From: Liolophura sinensis
Taxonomy: Eukaryota > Mollusca > Polyplacophora > Chitonida > Chitonidae
Assembly: GCF_032854445.1 (NCBI RefSeq)
Contig: NC_088306.1
Coordinates: 25,269,764-25,333,763, forward strand
Length of the DNA: 64,000 bases
Reading direction: 5' to 3'
Shown: piece by piece, positions 24,601 through 36,870 of the stretch
Position numbering within the stretch: position 1 is the stretch's first letter
Layout of the letters: the number at the start of each line of letters is the position of its first letter
The notes under the pieces: generated by a model
The model's database searches: none
Told to the model about the DNA's origin: nothing
What the model saw: only the letters and a program-made list of their open reading frames with translations
Position numbers and translations under genes: made by a program

Positions 24601-25231
24601 TTCAAACAAACCGATTGCAGACTAACTGCTTTAAGCCTCTTTGTTCAGCTGAACCATAGCAGCCTGCCAACGTTTCTTCCTCAGATTTTCCACTTGGAAA
24701 ACTTCCGTGCATTAGTTACCAGTGAGTTGGAAATTGTTATCATCAGCCGCGGGTTTGCTTCGCTAATTGGCCCTTCCCTGCCGCCAAACACCGCCATCTT
24801 CTTCCGCCAAGTGCTGAGCGCGGGAATAATTTTCTCGTGAAGCACTAACTTTGCTTCAGCGCGGCTGTGGTTGAAGGCAAAAAAATGTTTCGAGTGCCGT
24901 TGGTTGCATGATCACCACCCCTCCCCCCTGTATACGGTGCGAGGGCTGTAATTACAGTGAGCTTGACGAAAGAGTTGTGCGCCAGTTAAATTTGAAAATA
25001 AGCCTCTGTGATCTAGCCCTAATGGTTTTTCCCTAGGTATCCGTGTACGCGTGGCATTCTCCGTCATTTTCCGTCACTGACACCCACTCCTTTCGTCGTT
25101 TGTTTTTCTTAAATATCCGCTTTTGATTTAACTTCACCCGCACGACATTGCTTCGCTTCTATCACGACAGGCCCGTCGCAATTCTGACAGTTTCAATAGA
25201 GTGCTGAGCACAGAACCAGTGAAATAGCAAC
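21601..25231. other. Stretch without recognised gene
   Basis: Mostly unique DNA. There is a perfect 20-base palindrome (gcaatcaaatatttgattgc) at 23292-23311. From about 24480 to 25150 the GC and CpG content rises by eye, and the window's longest non-repeat ORF (24385-24840, 151 codons) lies there, with no recognisable domain. The GC-richer part could be a promoter flank for the ATG exon at 25232. Confidence 0.4.
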
Positions 25232-25277
25232 ATGGACAAAACGACTATACGCATTACAATGACATATACGTCTACCG
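25232..25277 (+). CDS. Candidate first coding exon with GTAAGT donor
   Basis: ATG in good context (caacATGGac) opens 15 codons and one extra base before a consensus donor (ACCG|GTAAGT at 25278), so the junction would be phase 1. It follows the relatively GC-rich stretch at 24.5-25.2 kb. The encoded start is Thr-rich and not hydrophobic, so it is not a signal peptide for the neuropeptide gene, and its phase does not fit that gene's acceptor. No second exon was found. Weak evidence. Confidence 0.2.
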
Positions 25278-25283
25278 GTAAGT

Positions 25284-26130
25284 CGGGTATTAAGGCTATG
25301 GAATCGATTGACCCATGGTGAATTACTGCTGTCCGAATAGTGTACTAGTTTTTCATTGTTAAAATTTGATCCATCATCTGGTGCTCGTGCTGCATGTACG
25401 ACTGGTGAGTTTGAAGATATTCAACAAGGAATTAGTTTTCCATATGGTGATCCTATCTGTGAGAACAGCATACGATTGTGCATAACGTAAATCAATGACC
25501 TTCACATTGGCATATATAACAATGAATATGCAAAAAAAAAGCTGTCGTAGGTTGTTTTTTCTTTTTTTTTTTCTTGATGCTCCACATGTAGTGGATTGTT
25601 GTCACTGACATTTCCTCTGCTTACAAGATATTAACATAACGATCCGAACAGCCAAACACGGTTGTCATGATCAGTGTCAAAGTTATCAACCTTTGACGTG
25701 ATATACTTCTGAGAGAATTTGGGGAATAGAGGTAATCATCGCATCAAAGTAGCTGGTAATCAATCACTATTAATAAAAGTCAAAAACATGCTACCTAGCA
25801 AACATCAAAGGCATTAACTTCTTTTGATCTTGTCAGGTGAGAATTCCCAGGGATAAATTAATGGTTGCGGAAGTCTAAGTTTATCAACCAGTAACAATGT
25901 TTTATATATCATACAATTTTGTCATTGGCTTGGCAGTGACATTGGGTGTCTGTGTTATAAGGATACTTTTAGAATGAAAGAGTTCTCCGGTTTTAAGCTT
26001 CAAATGTGGAAGGTGTACATCATACGCTGATGTCTGAAATACGGAAACCGTATATTTCGCATCAGTCAATGAAACAATCAGGAGATCATTCATACTAGTT
26101 CATTCATTCGTCGCTTACCAACCCTCACCG
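25284..26130. other. Stretch without recognised gene
   Basis: AT-rich, with poly-A and poly-T runs at about 25533-25572. Nothing recognised. Confidence 0.4.
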
Positions 26131-26433
26131 CTTCAGTGTCTTAATGGTTAGTGTTCGCCTCGAAGTCGGAAGACATGGGGTTTTAAAAATGGTACATGTT
26201 GTTGCCTCGCTGTTGAGAGGTTACAGCAAAGAAACAGAATTGGTTGGCACGGTGTCAGTATAATGTGACTTGGTGGGGTGTCATGTCTGATGTCTTTGAC
26301 ATGATGCCTCAGTGGTGGCAAAAGGACGCACATTATATGTACACAGGCCTAATGACTCCTCGTCGTCATATGAGTGAACAATTCTTAAGTACGACGGAAA
26401 ACCTCATGAATGCATGCATGCATCCATCTAGTA
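26131..26433 (+). mobile_element. SINE-C, near full length
   Basis: The tRNA-like head cttaatggttagtgttcgcc with the following cgaagtcggaag is present. The body shows ggcacggtgtcagtataatg, ggtggggtgtcatgtctgat and gcctcagtggtggc. The 3' module cgtcgtcatatgagtgaaca, then aagtacgacggaaaacc, leads into a catg-rich tail. This is the best head-bearing SINE-C in the window. Confidence 0.8.
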
Positions 26434-27857
26434 GCAAACAAATCGTTTTTAACTGGTCTTTCTGATAAATATCCAAATTTTCACCGGCTCTTGATTTTGT
26501 AGCTGTATGTATGTACAGCAATATACTGTAAATTTGAATTGCATCTAGACTGGCCGATGTTTTCAGGATTTAAGGTCGATTTTGCGTGTTTTCCATTTCT
26601 TTTCCGATGTCAAAAATAGCACAATTCTGTCTTTTCTAATCTTATCATATTGAAGTCTTACTTCCTGGCCTGATTCCGGAATGCAGGAATCATGCATGTG
26701 GAATGGGTTTTTCTTTGAGTGGTTTGTTACAGTGTAGCCCAGCTTCACATTTTTCACAATACTGATCACTATTGTCACTACTGTATCCAACCAGTTTGAT
26801 TCTTGTCTTCCTAAAGAACCCGATAAAATCGTGGTTCCGCTGGAAGATCTTGCACCCTGGACATCGTGAGGCTACTCCTTAACAAGACATTGATTTAACA
26901 CTGCCCCCCGGGGTTGCCCTTTGCGGGTGGTGAGGGCATCAACCGTCGATTTTAACACCAGCGGAATATAGCCCATGTCGCTGGACATTCTTAAATGTTG
27001 ACAGCTAATATGAATACGGAGGCCAACATAATGAATCGTCCTGGAGATGCTCAGGCATAACCTCACAGAACACGGTTAAACCCGTTTAACTGACAGGGTA
27101 ATGCATGGATGTCATCCGGTCTTCAGAGCAGTGATTGTTTTCGGTTCAACCGGACAATTTCCTGTCCGCTTCTTTATGATGATTGATCTCCAGAAGCATG
27201 GTGTGTTTTTGATCCACTGCGAAGACACTTGTTGGCTCGCCAGTGATAAAACCGGCTTATTTCCGCATCGTTTCTGCATTAATACCCAGTTACTATTTCG
27301 GATTGTATTCTAGGTTTATTACCTAACGGCCTACGGGCAAGGAAGATGACTCAAGAAACATAGATGACAATGTTGTACTATGGCTGCTGGACGCCCCAAA
27401 ACGCATCGATTTTCCTACACTCAAACTGTCGTAGTAGGTAGAATATATATCATTTGGACTACAAAATCCTGATAGAACAGCTATGATTGTAAAATATGAT
27501 TCTGCTGGTGTGATGAAAGTGTTACGACTCCAATAAAGCATTCTAGGAAGGAAGAAAGTGACAGATATGTAATTACCAATTTGATATCGTGGACCATTAA
27601 CCAAAGCGTCCAGTGAATTCCCTCCTGAGCTATGCTTAGAATGATGTATTTTTTCATTGTTCTCTGACACTATTACCGTCTAATGATAAAAGCAAACCTA
27701 AATGTCCATATGTAAGTAAGCAGTTTAAAATTGCAAGCTTGTGCAACAGATTAGTCCCTTGTGTAACGAAATACTTATAAACCTAAACAATTTCCGTTAA
27801 AACATTTTTCTCTAAATTCTCCCGGGGGAGACGGGGGTGGAGGGGGGGATCAAATTC
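26434..27857. other. Stretch without recognised gene
   Basis: It has a minus-strand ORF of 115 codons at 27323-27670 and several shorter ones without recognisable motifs. A G-rich tract lies at about 27823-27849. Confidence 0.4.
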
Positions 27858-28115
27858 GGAGACCGGGCCATACCAAAGACTTTAAAATGGCACTTCTTGT
27901 TCGCTTGACAGAAAAAGAAATAGTACTGACTGGGCCGGTGTCAGCATAATATCACTGTGAGGAGTGAGTTGCCTGGTGTCTTTGGCAGCACTAGAGGCAT
28001 GAACTCGCCCTACCTAAAGAAGACACAGAGCTTACACATCATCGTCGCTCTTCGTCGTCATATGACCGACACATTAGTAAGTACGGCGTGAAAACCCAAG
28101 GACACATACATACAT
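27858..28115 (+). mobile_element. SINE-C, head truncated
   Basis: It has aaagactttaaaatggcac, tgggccggtgtcagcataat, gcctggtgtctttggcagc, cgtcgtcatatgaccgacac and agtacggcgtgaaaacccaa. It ends in a catacatacatac simple repeat. Confidence 0.75.
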
Positions 28116-29928
28116 ACACACATGCAGCTGTATATACATACACTCATTCCAATTAGAGCAATGATAAGCTTACTAATTTGACGATGACCCTCCCAACACT
28201 TGGCCAGGTATAGTAACTGCAACACCACGAAAATGAATTTATAAATCATGTGGATTGAATGACGAATGCTCCTTGCCTTCTCCTAAAGGAAGTCCCTTTG
28301 GCAGCTATTTCAAGGTGGGGGTTCTTTTGTGCTTTATGACGATTCCTACGTGACTGAGGGCATCTGTTAAAGTGACATTTAACGAGACGGGGTCGTCGAA
28401 TGTGGCCTTACGCGTCTTGTGAACTGTTTCCAATCAAATCCTAGACTATTGATTCCAACGCGTCTCCATTTTGTGTCGCTACCAGAATATCTGTGTCAGC
28501 TCCACGTAGTGTTATCGCAGAGCTTTAGTCGCTTTGAATAAGCATGGACGTGGTACTTCACATTTGTAAAGCTTTGCTTGTTACTGATATCAAAGACGAA
28601 TTTCTATTGGCAAAAGTTTTATATTTTTTAGAAAAAGTAAACCGACAAAGTCTAAATCGATGACAAATGCACCTCTTCAAGATAGGGATCTCTTTCTGTT
28701 GTACAAAAATCAATGTTCAGTTTCATCGAAATGCGGACACTAAATGCAGACGACGTCTTTAAAACCCGGAAAAACCTTAGACAGGTCGTCTTTAAGCGCC
28801 TCATATTTTGGGGAACATTAGATGCTTGGCGGAGATAAAAAAAAACACAGATTGTGTCAAACATCTTGTATTCTTAGAAGATTCCATTAACCTGTGTATA
28901 ACAGTTTTTTTTTATATTTTTAACACAAGAAAAATTCGTATTGCATATTTTTGACAATTTTTAAGTCTTTCCGCCATGGAGCAGGATTTACAGCTCCAGA
29001 TGTTTTTTTTTTTATTGAATACATAGTATTTTTATTTGATCTTTGTTAAACTCAGTTACGCGAATTTCTACATCGGAATGACGTTATAGGAAATAGTTAC
29101 GTATGAAAGAGTTATTACGCTTATTATTAGCCATGGAGAGATAAAAAGACTAATACACAAAAAAGGAATAGTAAAAATGTTGAGTAGGTAATTTAGCCAA
29201 CTATGCGTTAGACCAAGCCATCAGTGTTTATTTTTCCAGTGCAGACTTGTACAAAGTCAATAAAGAACAAAACAACTGTATAACTTAAGCGAAGGTTAAA
29301 ATCTTAAAAGTTCTATTCACACATGGTTCCGTGGATTATTTCGTGACCCACTAAGTGAGCCCATAACAGACCTTTCTGTTGACTCAACAATCCGATGATT
29401 AATTTTATTGGTGTGATGATATCAAGTCGACAGACTAACTGCAGGACCTAAATTATTCATTGAAGCGCCCCGACGGATCAATCTCGTGAGATTCATAAAT
29501 CTTGTCTCATTTTGAGAATATTCAATGCCAACACCCAAAAAAAGCGAACGTGTCAAACATTTCCATCTTCTTTCTGTGTCCCTTTAGACGTCATCAGCCT
29601 TTCATTTGTAACAGAAGGGAAAATCCTTGGACAAGTTTTTTGGACGTTTTCTTTATTCCTTTACAAGAGCATCGGTTTAATGTCCATCACCTCCCTTAAA
29701 GATGACCTCATTCATAAATAAGTTTCCTTTTTTTCTACAATCTGCGGGATTTCAGCCTTAACACAACTTTAAGAGGTGTTCATCGATCGAGCATATTTTG
29801 ACGGAGTGATATTGACTGTACCAACACATATTGGCAACATTGTGCCACCAGCATATCTGTATCAAGGTTTTAGTATTACGATATAATTACACTAGCAATC
29901 ATAATTTGATTTGTATTTTTGTTTATTT
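28116..29928. other. Stretch without recognised gene
   Basis: AT-rich with homopolymer tracts at 28905, 29002 and nearby. Nothing recognised. Confidence 0.4.
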
Positions 29929-30163
29929 CGGGCCTCCGTGAGTGGTTAGCATGTTAATGCAACGCATTGACGAAGCCTTTCACTTAAAAGGTCGCTGTGA
30001 GCTCATATCCAGCTCATGCTGGCCTCCACTCCGGTCGCACGTGGGTAGGCCTGTTAGCGACCTGTGGATGGTCACGGGTTTCCCTCTCGCCTTTCCCGGT
30101 TTCCTCCCACTATTTATGCTGAAAGTCATCGAGTCACTAATTAAATATGGAAATAAATTTATA
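29929..30163 (+). mobile_element. SINE-A, diverged
   Basis: It has the head ggcctccgtgagtggttagc, the B-box region tgtgagctcatatccagctc, tggatggtcacgggtttccc and cccggtttcctcccactatt. The extreme 3' module is eroded and the copy runs into a short AT-rich tail. Confidence 0.7.
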
Positions 30164-30240
30164 TATATGAATATTGCTTTACGCCTTTTTCGAGAATTGT
30201 TCACTTATACACTGGTGGTCAGTCTTATGGATGGAAGAAA
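30164..30240 (-). mobile_element. SINE-A 3' relic, opposite orientation
   Basis: The segment tgctttacgcctttttcgag, tgttcacttatacac, ggtggtcagtcttatggatg matches the complement of the SINE-A 3' end. It meets the plus-strand copy tail to tail, forming an inverted pair. Confidence 0.5.
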
Positions 30241-30824
30241 TCAGAGTAAACCACCGACCTTTGTCAAAGTACTGACGAACTTTCTCTCTGTATTGATGAT
30301 TGTGACCTAGGCTACACGAACAGTGAGAGGGAAAGAATCTAGAAGTCTGCTAATCAAGGTAAATCAGTTTTTAGACGTAAACAATATGATATTCTGTAGA
30401 TATACAAAGCAGCCAAATGAAACATTCCTTCTATGTTTCTATCTGAGCAGACATGCTCAAATGAGGAACAAATCGGAAACCACACGAAAACCACAGGAAA
30501 CCTGACACATACTTCTGATTTCGAATCCTACTGGTTCCTGATTTGGTTTGATTACTAATTAACTTAATGATTGTGCTCGCCCATCGACTTTAATATGTAA
30601 TTCACTGATTCAGTCGGTTATAACTGGATAATTTACATGGGAAACATATAGTATCGTCGAGAGACTATGACATCAAGTTATGCCGAGACTTCTTAACATG
30701 AGGCATGCACTAATTGAGTAATACTTTTATGCTAATTAAACGACCCTCTCATTCACTGACGGGGAATAACCACAACTCATTTGGTATTACACCTTTGCAG
30801 ACCATATCAAGTGCTTTACCTCTT

Positions 30825-30826
<2 letters not shown>

Positions 30827-30911
<85 letters not shown>
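30827..30911. repeat. (AT)n microsatellite
   Basis: About 42 uninterrupted AT dinucleotides. It is likely length-polymorphic and cruciform-prone. The ORF across it, an Ile-Tyr repeat, is not a gene. Confidence 0.97.
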
Positions 30912-30913
<2 letters not shown>

Positions 30914-31858
30914 CGTAGTTTCCTATCCACCATCTTGCCTCGTTATCTAAATCGTTCTCTCAAGCATCGCTACTATCTTCGTCTTAAAGATCAGGTTAAT
31001 CGGACTATAGCCTATAGAATATAGACTGACAGTAAGCTTGATTAAGACATGTAAAAGTGGATTTGCCAGGGTGGGACCGATGTCTGAATCGCACAATGTG
31101 TAGGTCTGTATGTGGGATGAAGACAATTCTTCTCTATCAACCAAATGTGATATTGCATTGCTGTAGGCGGCCCGCACACAATGAAACAGCTTAAAAGGCT
31201 CTAAAAATGTGTAATCGCTTTATGGAGTTGTATTATTCGCTGAGACAAGCAGCTGTTTAGCCGCCTTCACATGACGCTAGTCGAACGAAAACAGGACTAA
31301 CATTATTTCATTTTAAAAAATTAAAAACAGTCTTCGAAATATATGTAAAAAAAATTGTCCTGCTTTCGTTCTACTAATCGGATTCGACGTGTCGATACAA
31401 CAAATCGCAACGCGTGAACACGGCTTAAGTGGCTTTGTCTACCCATGTATCTCCATGGTCTACCTGCTGATCTGTCAGCCGATTCAATTTTTACATGTTA
31501 ACATTTAACATGATTATTTCCTTTACGATAGGCCTGATTAGGAACAGAATACCGATAAGAAGTGAAAAGAATTATTGCAATATTGTGCGTTGAATATTGT
31601 TAGTGTAAACAGTGCAACAAAACGCAAAATGTAAAACTACATGATGAGCATGGTATTTGCTATTGTTGGCATGACCACCTACATCCATTTAATGCACTTT
31701 TAATACTGTACAAACACACAGAAAACGACATCACACCTAATGTACGCATTGGGATTGAATTCCTGTTATAAATTATTCAAAAATTGTATTTTAATATTAA
31801 TGTCCACAATCATGCTAACCCGAATCTTCTTCTCAAACCGATACATTAGACATGTACT
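30912..31858. other. Stretch without recognised gene
   Basis: Nothing recognised. Confidence 0.4.
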
Positions 31859-32222
31859 TCTACACAGCAAACCGGCTCGGATAGCACAGTTGGTAGAGCG
31901 TCCGCTTCGGAAACGTTAGATCCAGGATTAATCCAGGGTCGAGTCACACCTCAGATTTCCTCGCTTGACGTTCAGCATGAAGGGGATAGTTGACCCGTAT
32001 CAGTATAATGGCTTAGGCAGGGCGCAGCGGCTTACTTACCTGCGGTAAGTCGTCTCAGTGAAACAGCACTAGATAAAAGAGCGGTGGAAATCCGTCCTGC
32101 AAGGAGGCGCATTACATACACCCTAGCTATTCCTTCGTCGTCATATGACTGAAAAAGTTGAGTTGAGTACGACGTTAAACCCCAAACACTCACTCACTCA
32201 CTCACACACTCTACACAGCAAA
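31859..32222 (+). mobile_element. SINE-B, full length with target duplications
   Basis: The head gatagcacagttggtagagc is a strong tRNA-like A box and cagggtcgagtcacacc the B-box region. The body includes tatcagtataatggcttagg and taaaagagcggtggaaatcc. The 3' module cgtcgtcatatgactga, gagtacgacgttaaacccc, ends in (CACT)n. The 13-base sequence tctacacagcaaa flanks the element at 31859-31871 and 32210-32222. Part of it (cacagcaaa) also precedes the SINE-B at 36877, so some of the left copy may belong to the element. Confidence 0.85.
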
Positions 32223-32648
32223 ACCCTGAAAAACACGTTGAAACAAGTTAAATTTCTGTTGAGAGGAAATGATCAGGAGATAATTCTAAAAGGAAAAGTA
32301 ATATGTGTTCTACTATTAGAATTTAGCGTTCGCAACTGAATCTCGCCTGTCAGCTTCATAACCAAACTGAACTTGACAGACGAGAAATCAAGTTTGTGGG
32401 CCGCTTTCGTCTTGATCAAAGGGAGTGGTCGAGGTAATGAGTAGTCCGAGACAGATCTGGCCAAAATTTGCCTCTTGTGTCCACTGGCGGAAGCTGATTA
32501 TCAAACAGATAAAATGAGCAAGCCCCGGAGAAAGAGAATTGTACCTAATCCTCCACGTGTTATCAGGTGGAACGTTGGTTAGTCCGGTCGTTGACCACGG
32601 TGATTGGGCTGTCCGGAAAATAGTTTGTGACTACTGTCTATTGCTAAT

Positions 32649-32818
32649 TTTGTACTGGGTACATCATTGTCCAGGATACGCCTTTGTACTGGGTACATCT
32701 TTGTCCAGGGCACACCTTTGTATCGGGTACATCTTTGTCCAGGGCACGCCTTTGTACTGGGCACATCTTTGCCCAGGGCACGCCTTTGTATCGGGTACAT
32801 CTTTGTCAAGCAAGCATT
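32649..32818 (+). repeat. 34 bp minisatellite, five units
   Basis: Units of tttgtactgggtacatcttt followed by gtccagggcacgcc start at 32649, 32683, 32717, 32751 and 32785, exactly 34 bases apart. Shorter degenerate relatives (tttgtccactaagcatc) continue to about 32880. ORFs on both strands read through the array in shifting phase and are not genes. Confidence 0.9.
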
Positions 32819-32880
32819 TTATCCACTAAACATTTTTGTCCACTAAGCATCTTTGCCCGGGTAAAACCTTTGCCCAGTGC

Positions 32881-34063
32881 TGTCGCCTGTATTTGGCGTA
32901 AAAAAAATTGCGAAAAATTGCAGACATATATTTTTGTGGATGCAGCGAGAACACAGGTTTATCAAAAACTTCTCTGTCAACTTTCGATAGGATTCGAACA
33001 AATAAACCTATAATTATCGTCAGACCTTTGCAAAAATAGCACATTTAGAAGAGGACATTGTCCACTGTTTTATGGTAATCTAATGCCTGGTCACGTGTAA
33101 GCTGTTCAGTTAAATTCGCGTTGCTTTATATTGTTCTTTGTCTATCGTATCGAAGGCACCCCAAAACGAGAAATAACATTATTCTTGCATGGCCTTCTGG
33201 TTGAAGTGAATTTGTCATTTATCAAAAAGATTCATGCAAGGAAAGACTGAGAGCAGGTGTACTAACGCTTTCCTCTCTCTCCTGTCAACATGAATTTTAG
33301 TCCCCATTAAATGGCAAGGGCTCGGGTGACGAATTTGTCAATGTACGGTTGGCCGCTCGGGTCAACCGTTACCCTTAACGTGGAGAGGTGTGAGACTGAG
33401 CCAAGATATATGGTGTCTGGCGGGGACCATGCTCTCTTTGCCGCCTAATTAAAAAGTATCACCCGGCAAAAGTCCGGTCGACTCACTTGACAAGGGATAG
33501 GCCTGTGCAATCAATGAGTTAAAGGAGCAATAACCCTCTTGGTGTCACTGAGGCGCTACAACGATGAACTGGAGGGACGGGCCACAAGAACTCATTACTA
33601 TAGTAGCGAAAGGACAGAAATTGATCGGTATGGCCGAAAACAGGTTAGTCCACTAAGTCTTATTGTAAAACTTAAAACGTTACCCTTATAATGGATGTCA
33701 TACAACAGAGAGTTGCCATTCTTCCGGATATCAAGGGCTTTATTGTGTAAACACTGGCCAGGATATTGGCTGGCTGCACAGGCGTCTCTCCAGTTTAGCT
33801 GTGTGGAAGATGGAAAGCGTGTGAGGTCAAAGTTGACCGACCCTTTTATTCATCATAAGAGAGCTTCATTTATAATGACGGCCCCTTTGTATTGTTTTAT
33901 TGTCACAGTATATATTAAATGTGACGAGAGCACAGCGAATTTCAGTAGTTCTAGATCAGTGCCATCTAAAACGTTTTAACAAACATGTCTGCATTTCTTA
34001 CCGCTTCGAGCCACGGTGTTAGAGTGTACGTATATTGGTACTAACTGGAATAAAAATAATTGA
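32881..34063. other. Stretch without recognised gene
   Basis: Nothing recognised. A 94-codon ORF at 33695 has no recognisable domain. Confidence 0.4.
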
Positions 34064-34158
34064 AATAAGACCCTAACTGCGGTAAATTGACAGTGGGCCG
34101 GTTTCGCCCGTAATATTGGGCATCATATGACAGTTGTCGGCATTGTGCTGGGTTTATC
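34064..34158 (-). repeat. Repeat D core, diverged
   Basis: Minus-strand match: agaccctaactgcggtaaat, tgacagtgggccgg, then cagttgtcggcattgtgctg near the far end. More diverged than the copies at 44644 and 52886. Confidence 0.5.
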
Positions 34159-35070
34159 TATGCTCAAGTACTTTATACTGGACGGCTAAAACTGTTATCC
34201 CTTGCATGCCTGATGTTCATCTTCAGTACTGACGTCATTCTGATACAATCAGAATGGTGTGAACAAGACAATCACGTCATCGTGATATGTTCAGCTAATG
34301 TGTTTAGAACAGGGTGAAATACAAAGTAGACAATTTCTTTGTAAGTCTGTAAGTAATACGTGGGAAATTCACCCCTTGTGAATTGTGAAAAGAGAGACTC
34401 TGCTTCCTCTTCCATAAAAAACCTCCGCCATAAAAGAAATGACAAATTCATTAGGATGGCGTTAAAGACCAAGCAAGTCACTGTTCTGATAAAAAAGTTT
34501 GGAAAAAATGTTTCCACAAAGAACAGTTTCATTAGCCATACGAAGGTGAAAGACACGCGTACCAATATCTATTTCAAAGTTAGCAGACTTTTCTGTCTTG
34601 AAAAAGTTCTCAGAAACATCTCACCCGTTTTAATTTCCAGTTGTTAACACAGCACACCTGGTGAAATACCTCCCACTGCTAAATTCCAATACTGTCCTTG
34701 AAAGAGAATCGGTTTGGCCTCGTACCTATTTCGTGACTCGCTGTGTTCCAAGGAAGTGACGATCTTGACGGAAGCGTTGACGCAGTTCCTCGTGGTTAAT
34801 CTTACTTAGCGTTAGGAGGTGACGGGTGGATGTAAAATGTTAACTTGGTCATTAGCAGAGATGGCTTACCGTATCCGACTGCTGAAAAGAAACAGGTTTT
34901 CCAGGTTTAATTTAAGTGAGGGAGCGAAGAATTTTAAAACTCATGACATCAAAAGACAGTTTTATATAGTATCAATTCTCCGTTTGGAACCTGAGCGAAA
35001 CTAACCTACTAAGGTGATCAGTCGTCTAAGACCTTGCGTACGTTCTTACAGGCGAGACACCAATTTCAAT
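34159..35070. other. Stretch without recognised gene
   Basis: Two ORFs of 95-97 codons lie on opposite strands over 34272-34647. Neither has recognisable motifs. Confidence 0.4.
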
Positions 35071-35472
35071 GTGTTTCGGTTTTAAACACATTTCTGCTAC
35101 AGTTTAAACACAGTTTCTGATGTTTACTCATAAAACACGTGTTTAGAAACGGATAAGAAAACAGCAACAGGTAAACATGCGAAAATTACTTTCTTCGGTT
35201 TTTTCCATCTATTTCTTCGGTTTTTTACATCAATACAAAACATGTCACATGCTTACTGTAGCAAACATTCTTATATGTTTATCGCCTTTTTGTACTTAAT
35301 ATAAACAGTGTCATGTTTCCTAGATTGTTTGGGTTAATTGACATTTATATTATGTAACATTTCACGTTTATGACAATAAACGCATCTATTTGGTTACTAT
35401 ATATGCTTTTTGTGAATAAACACCAGAACACGTTTATGAACTGTAACAGAAATGTGTTTACAAACGAAACAC
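35071..35472. mobile_element. MITE-like element, ~50 bp imperfect inverted ends
   Basis: The left end gtgtttcggttttaaacac, atttctgctacagttt (35071-35106) is mirrored at the right end. The complement of 35424-35472 reads gtgtttcgtttgtaaacac, atttctgttacagttc. The interior repeats the cacgtgtttagaaac / acgtttatgaac theme and holds no ORF, which fits a non-autonomous DNA transposon about 402 bases long. No convincing target duplication was seen. Confidence 0.55.
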
Positions 35473-35682
35473 TTATGGTTTCTACTCAAAGGAAAGACGT
35501 GTTACACTGAGTAATGAAGAACTTTAAGTAGAAGACGACATTTAATTCACTCCTCGGTATCACACAAAGACATGTGACACAACTGTTGTTTTTTTTACGT
35601 CAAATAGAGAACAACCAGCTGTCTGTTCAATCATGGAACTCAATAGACTTGTAAACTAAGTGTGCCCAGTAATAAGTAAAAT

Positions 35683-35850
35683 AAGTAAAAAATGTTTAGG
35701 ACCGGACGTGTAAAAAAGGTGAAAAATCTCGGGCATTCCACCGTACGTCCAAGTGGTATTTAATTAACTAAGTAAAAAATGCTTAGGACTGGACGTGTAA
35801 AAAAGGTGAAAAATCTCGGGCATTCCACCTTACGTCTAAGTAGTATTTAA
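35683..35850 (+). repeat. Two-copy tandem duplication, 87 bp period
   Basis: The units start at 35684 and 35771 with agtaaaaaatg and share cggacgtgtaaaaaaggtg in near-identical form, then aaaaatctcgggcattccac. About five substitutions separate the copies. Confidence 0.9.
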
Positions 35851-36870
35851 TAGAAACTTAGACGTGTTTCTGTTGTTTTGGTTTTTTTTTTCTTTTCTTA
35901 TTTTCTGTTGTTTTCTCCATTCACATCGTCCTAAAGCTAATCGTAGCTAAAACAGTTTCTGTGCCAAAGTTTCACAAACCGTCAAAATAGACCCAATTTT
36001 GTGGATCTGACCTGTAAAACATTTGCGGCACCTAGTTGATGCACTTATGTTTTCAAACAGCAGTAAACAGTTTTCGAATTAATCTAGTGCACATACGGTT
36101 GCTTTATTCCTTAACGTACGTGATATAGTGCATTGCTTGAAAAGCTGCAAACTATATTTCTTCGGTTCCCAGAGCGCAGTATAATGGAATGGTGGCACCA
36201 GCTAAAGTGTTAGGCCATAAACCCGATACAGTCAACGTGTCTCGGTGTTGTATAGACATACGTCGACAAGTGAATATAACAAAAATGGCACGGTATCAGA
36301 TGACATAGCATTAGTGTAAATGGCGTTTCCTAAACAGTACATCTGAGTGATGTTTGGACAAACTGTAATAGACAACACCCTAAATTTGAAATCCGTGATG
36401 TTTGTTAGATCTTTGGGAATAACTTTGGTCACGTGCGCAATTACGCAATGTTTCCTGTGAGATATAAAAAGAAATAAATGAAATCCCTCAACTCTTCGTT
36501 ATGCCGCTTTTCAAATAGACACAGATTAAGCGAAAATGGGATGTTAATTCGAAATGTTCGCCCATTGATTTCATAGCATAAGAAGGCGTTGTCAAGGTTT
36601 AGCGTTTTTGTGTTTTAATAGGAGAAGGAAGGGTGAGGGCTGTGGCTGTGATTGAGGTCAATCAATCGCCATGTCACTTGACACATGGGTTCAATCCAAC
36701 TTTCGGACAGAGATCCTTCATAATTCACATATGTCTTTTGTTCTCGGGGCGTGTTATGTGTTAATAAAAGGTCGATGGTATCCTCTTGTGTGTTCTAGCA
36801 TCAATTTTGCTGTAGACTTGTCTTCAACCACATGGAGTACGTGGGAGAGTTCACCATTAACTTCCCACAG
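35851..36870. other. Stretch without recognised gene
   Basis: Unique DNA without recognised features. Confidence 0.4.

Noticed and set aside
24385-24840. 151-codon plus-strand ORF, the longest non-repeat ORF besides the precursor.
   Set aside because: No recognisable domain, poor start context and no paralogous segment. Kept only as part of the GC-richer stretch.
30714-30950. ORF containing an Ile-Tyr repeat.
   Set aside because: Translation of the (AT)n microsatellite.
31872-31950. tRNA genes at SINE heads (also 36880, 42781, 46567).
   Set aside because: The A and B boxes are those of SINE promoters. The segments lack proper acceptor stems and lead directly into SINE bodies.
32539-32829. 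Repetitive ORF (recurring GTSLSRAHL-like segments).
   Set aside because: Product of the 34 bp minisatellite. Open frames exist on both strands and all phases because the unit lacks stops.
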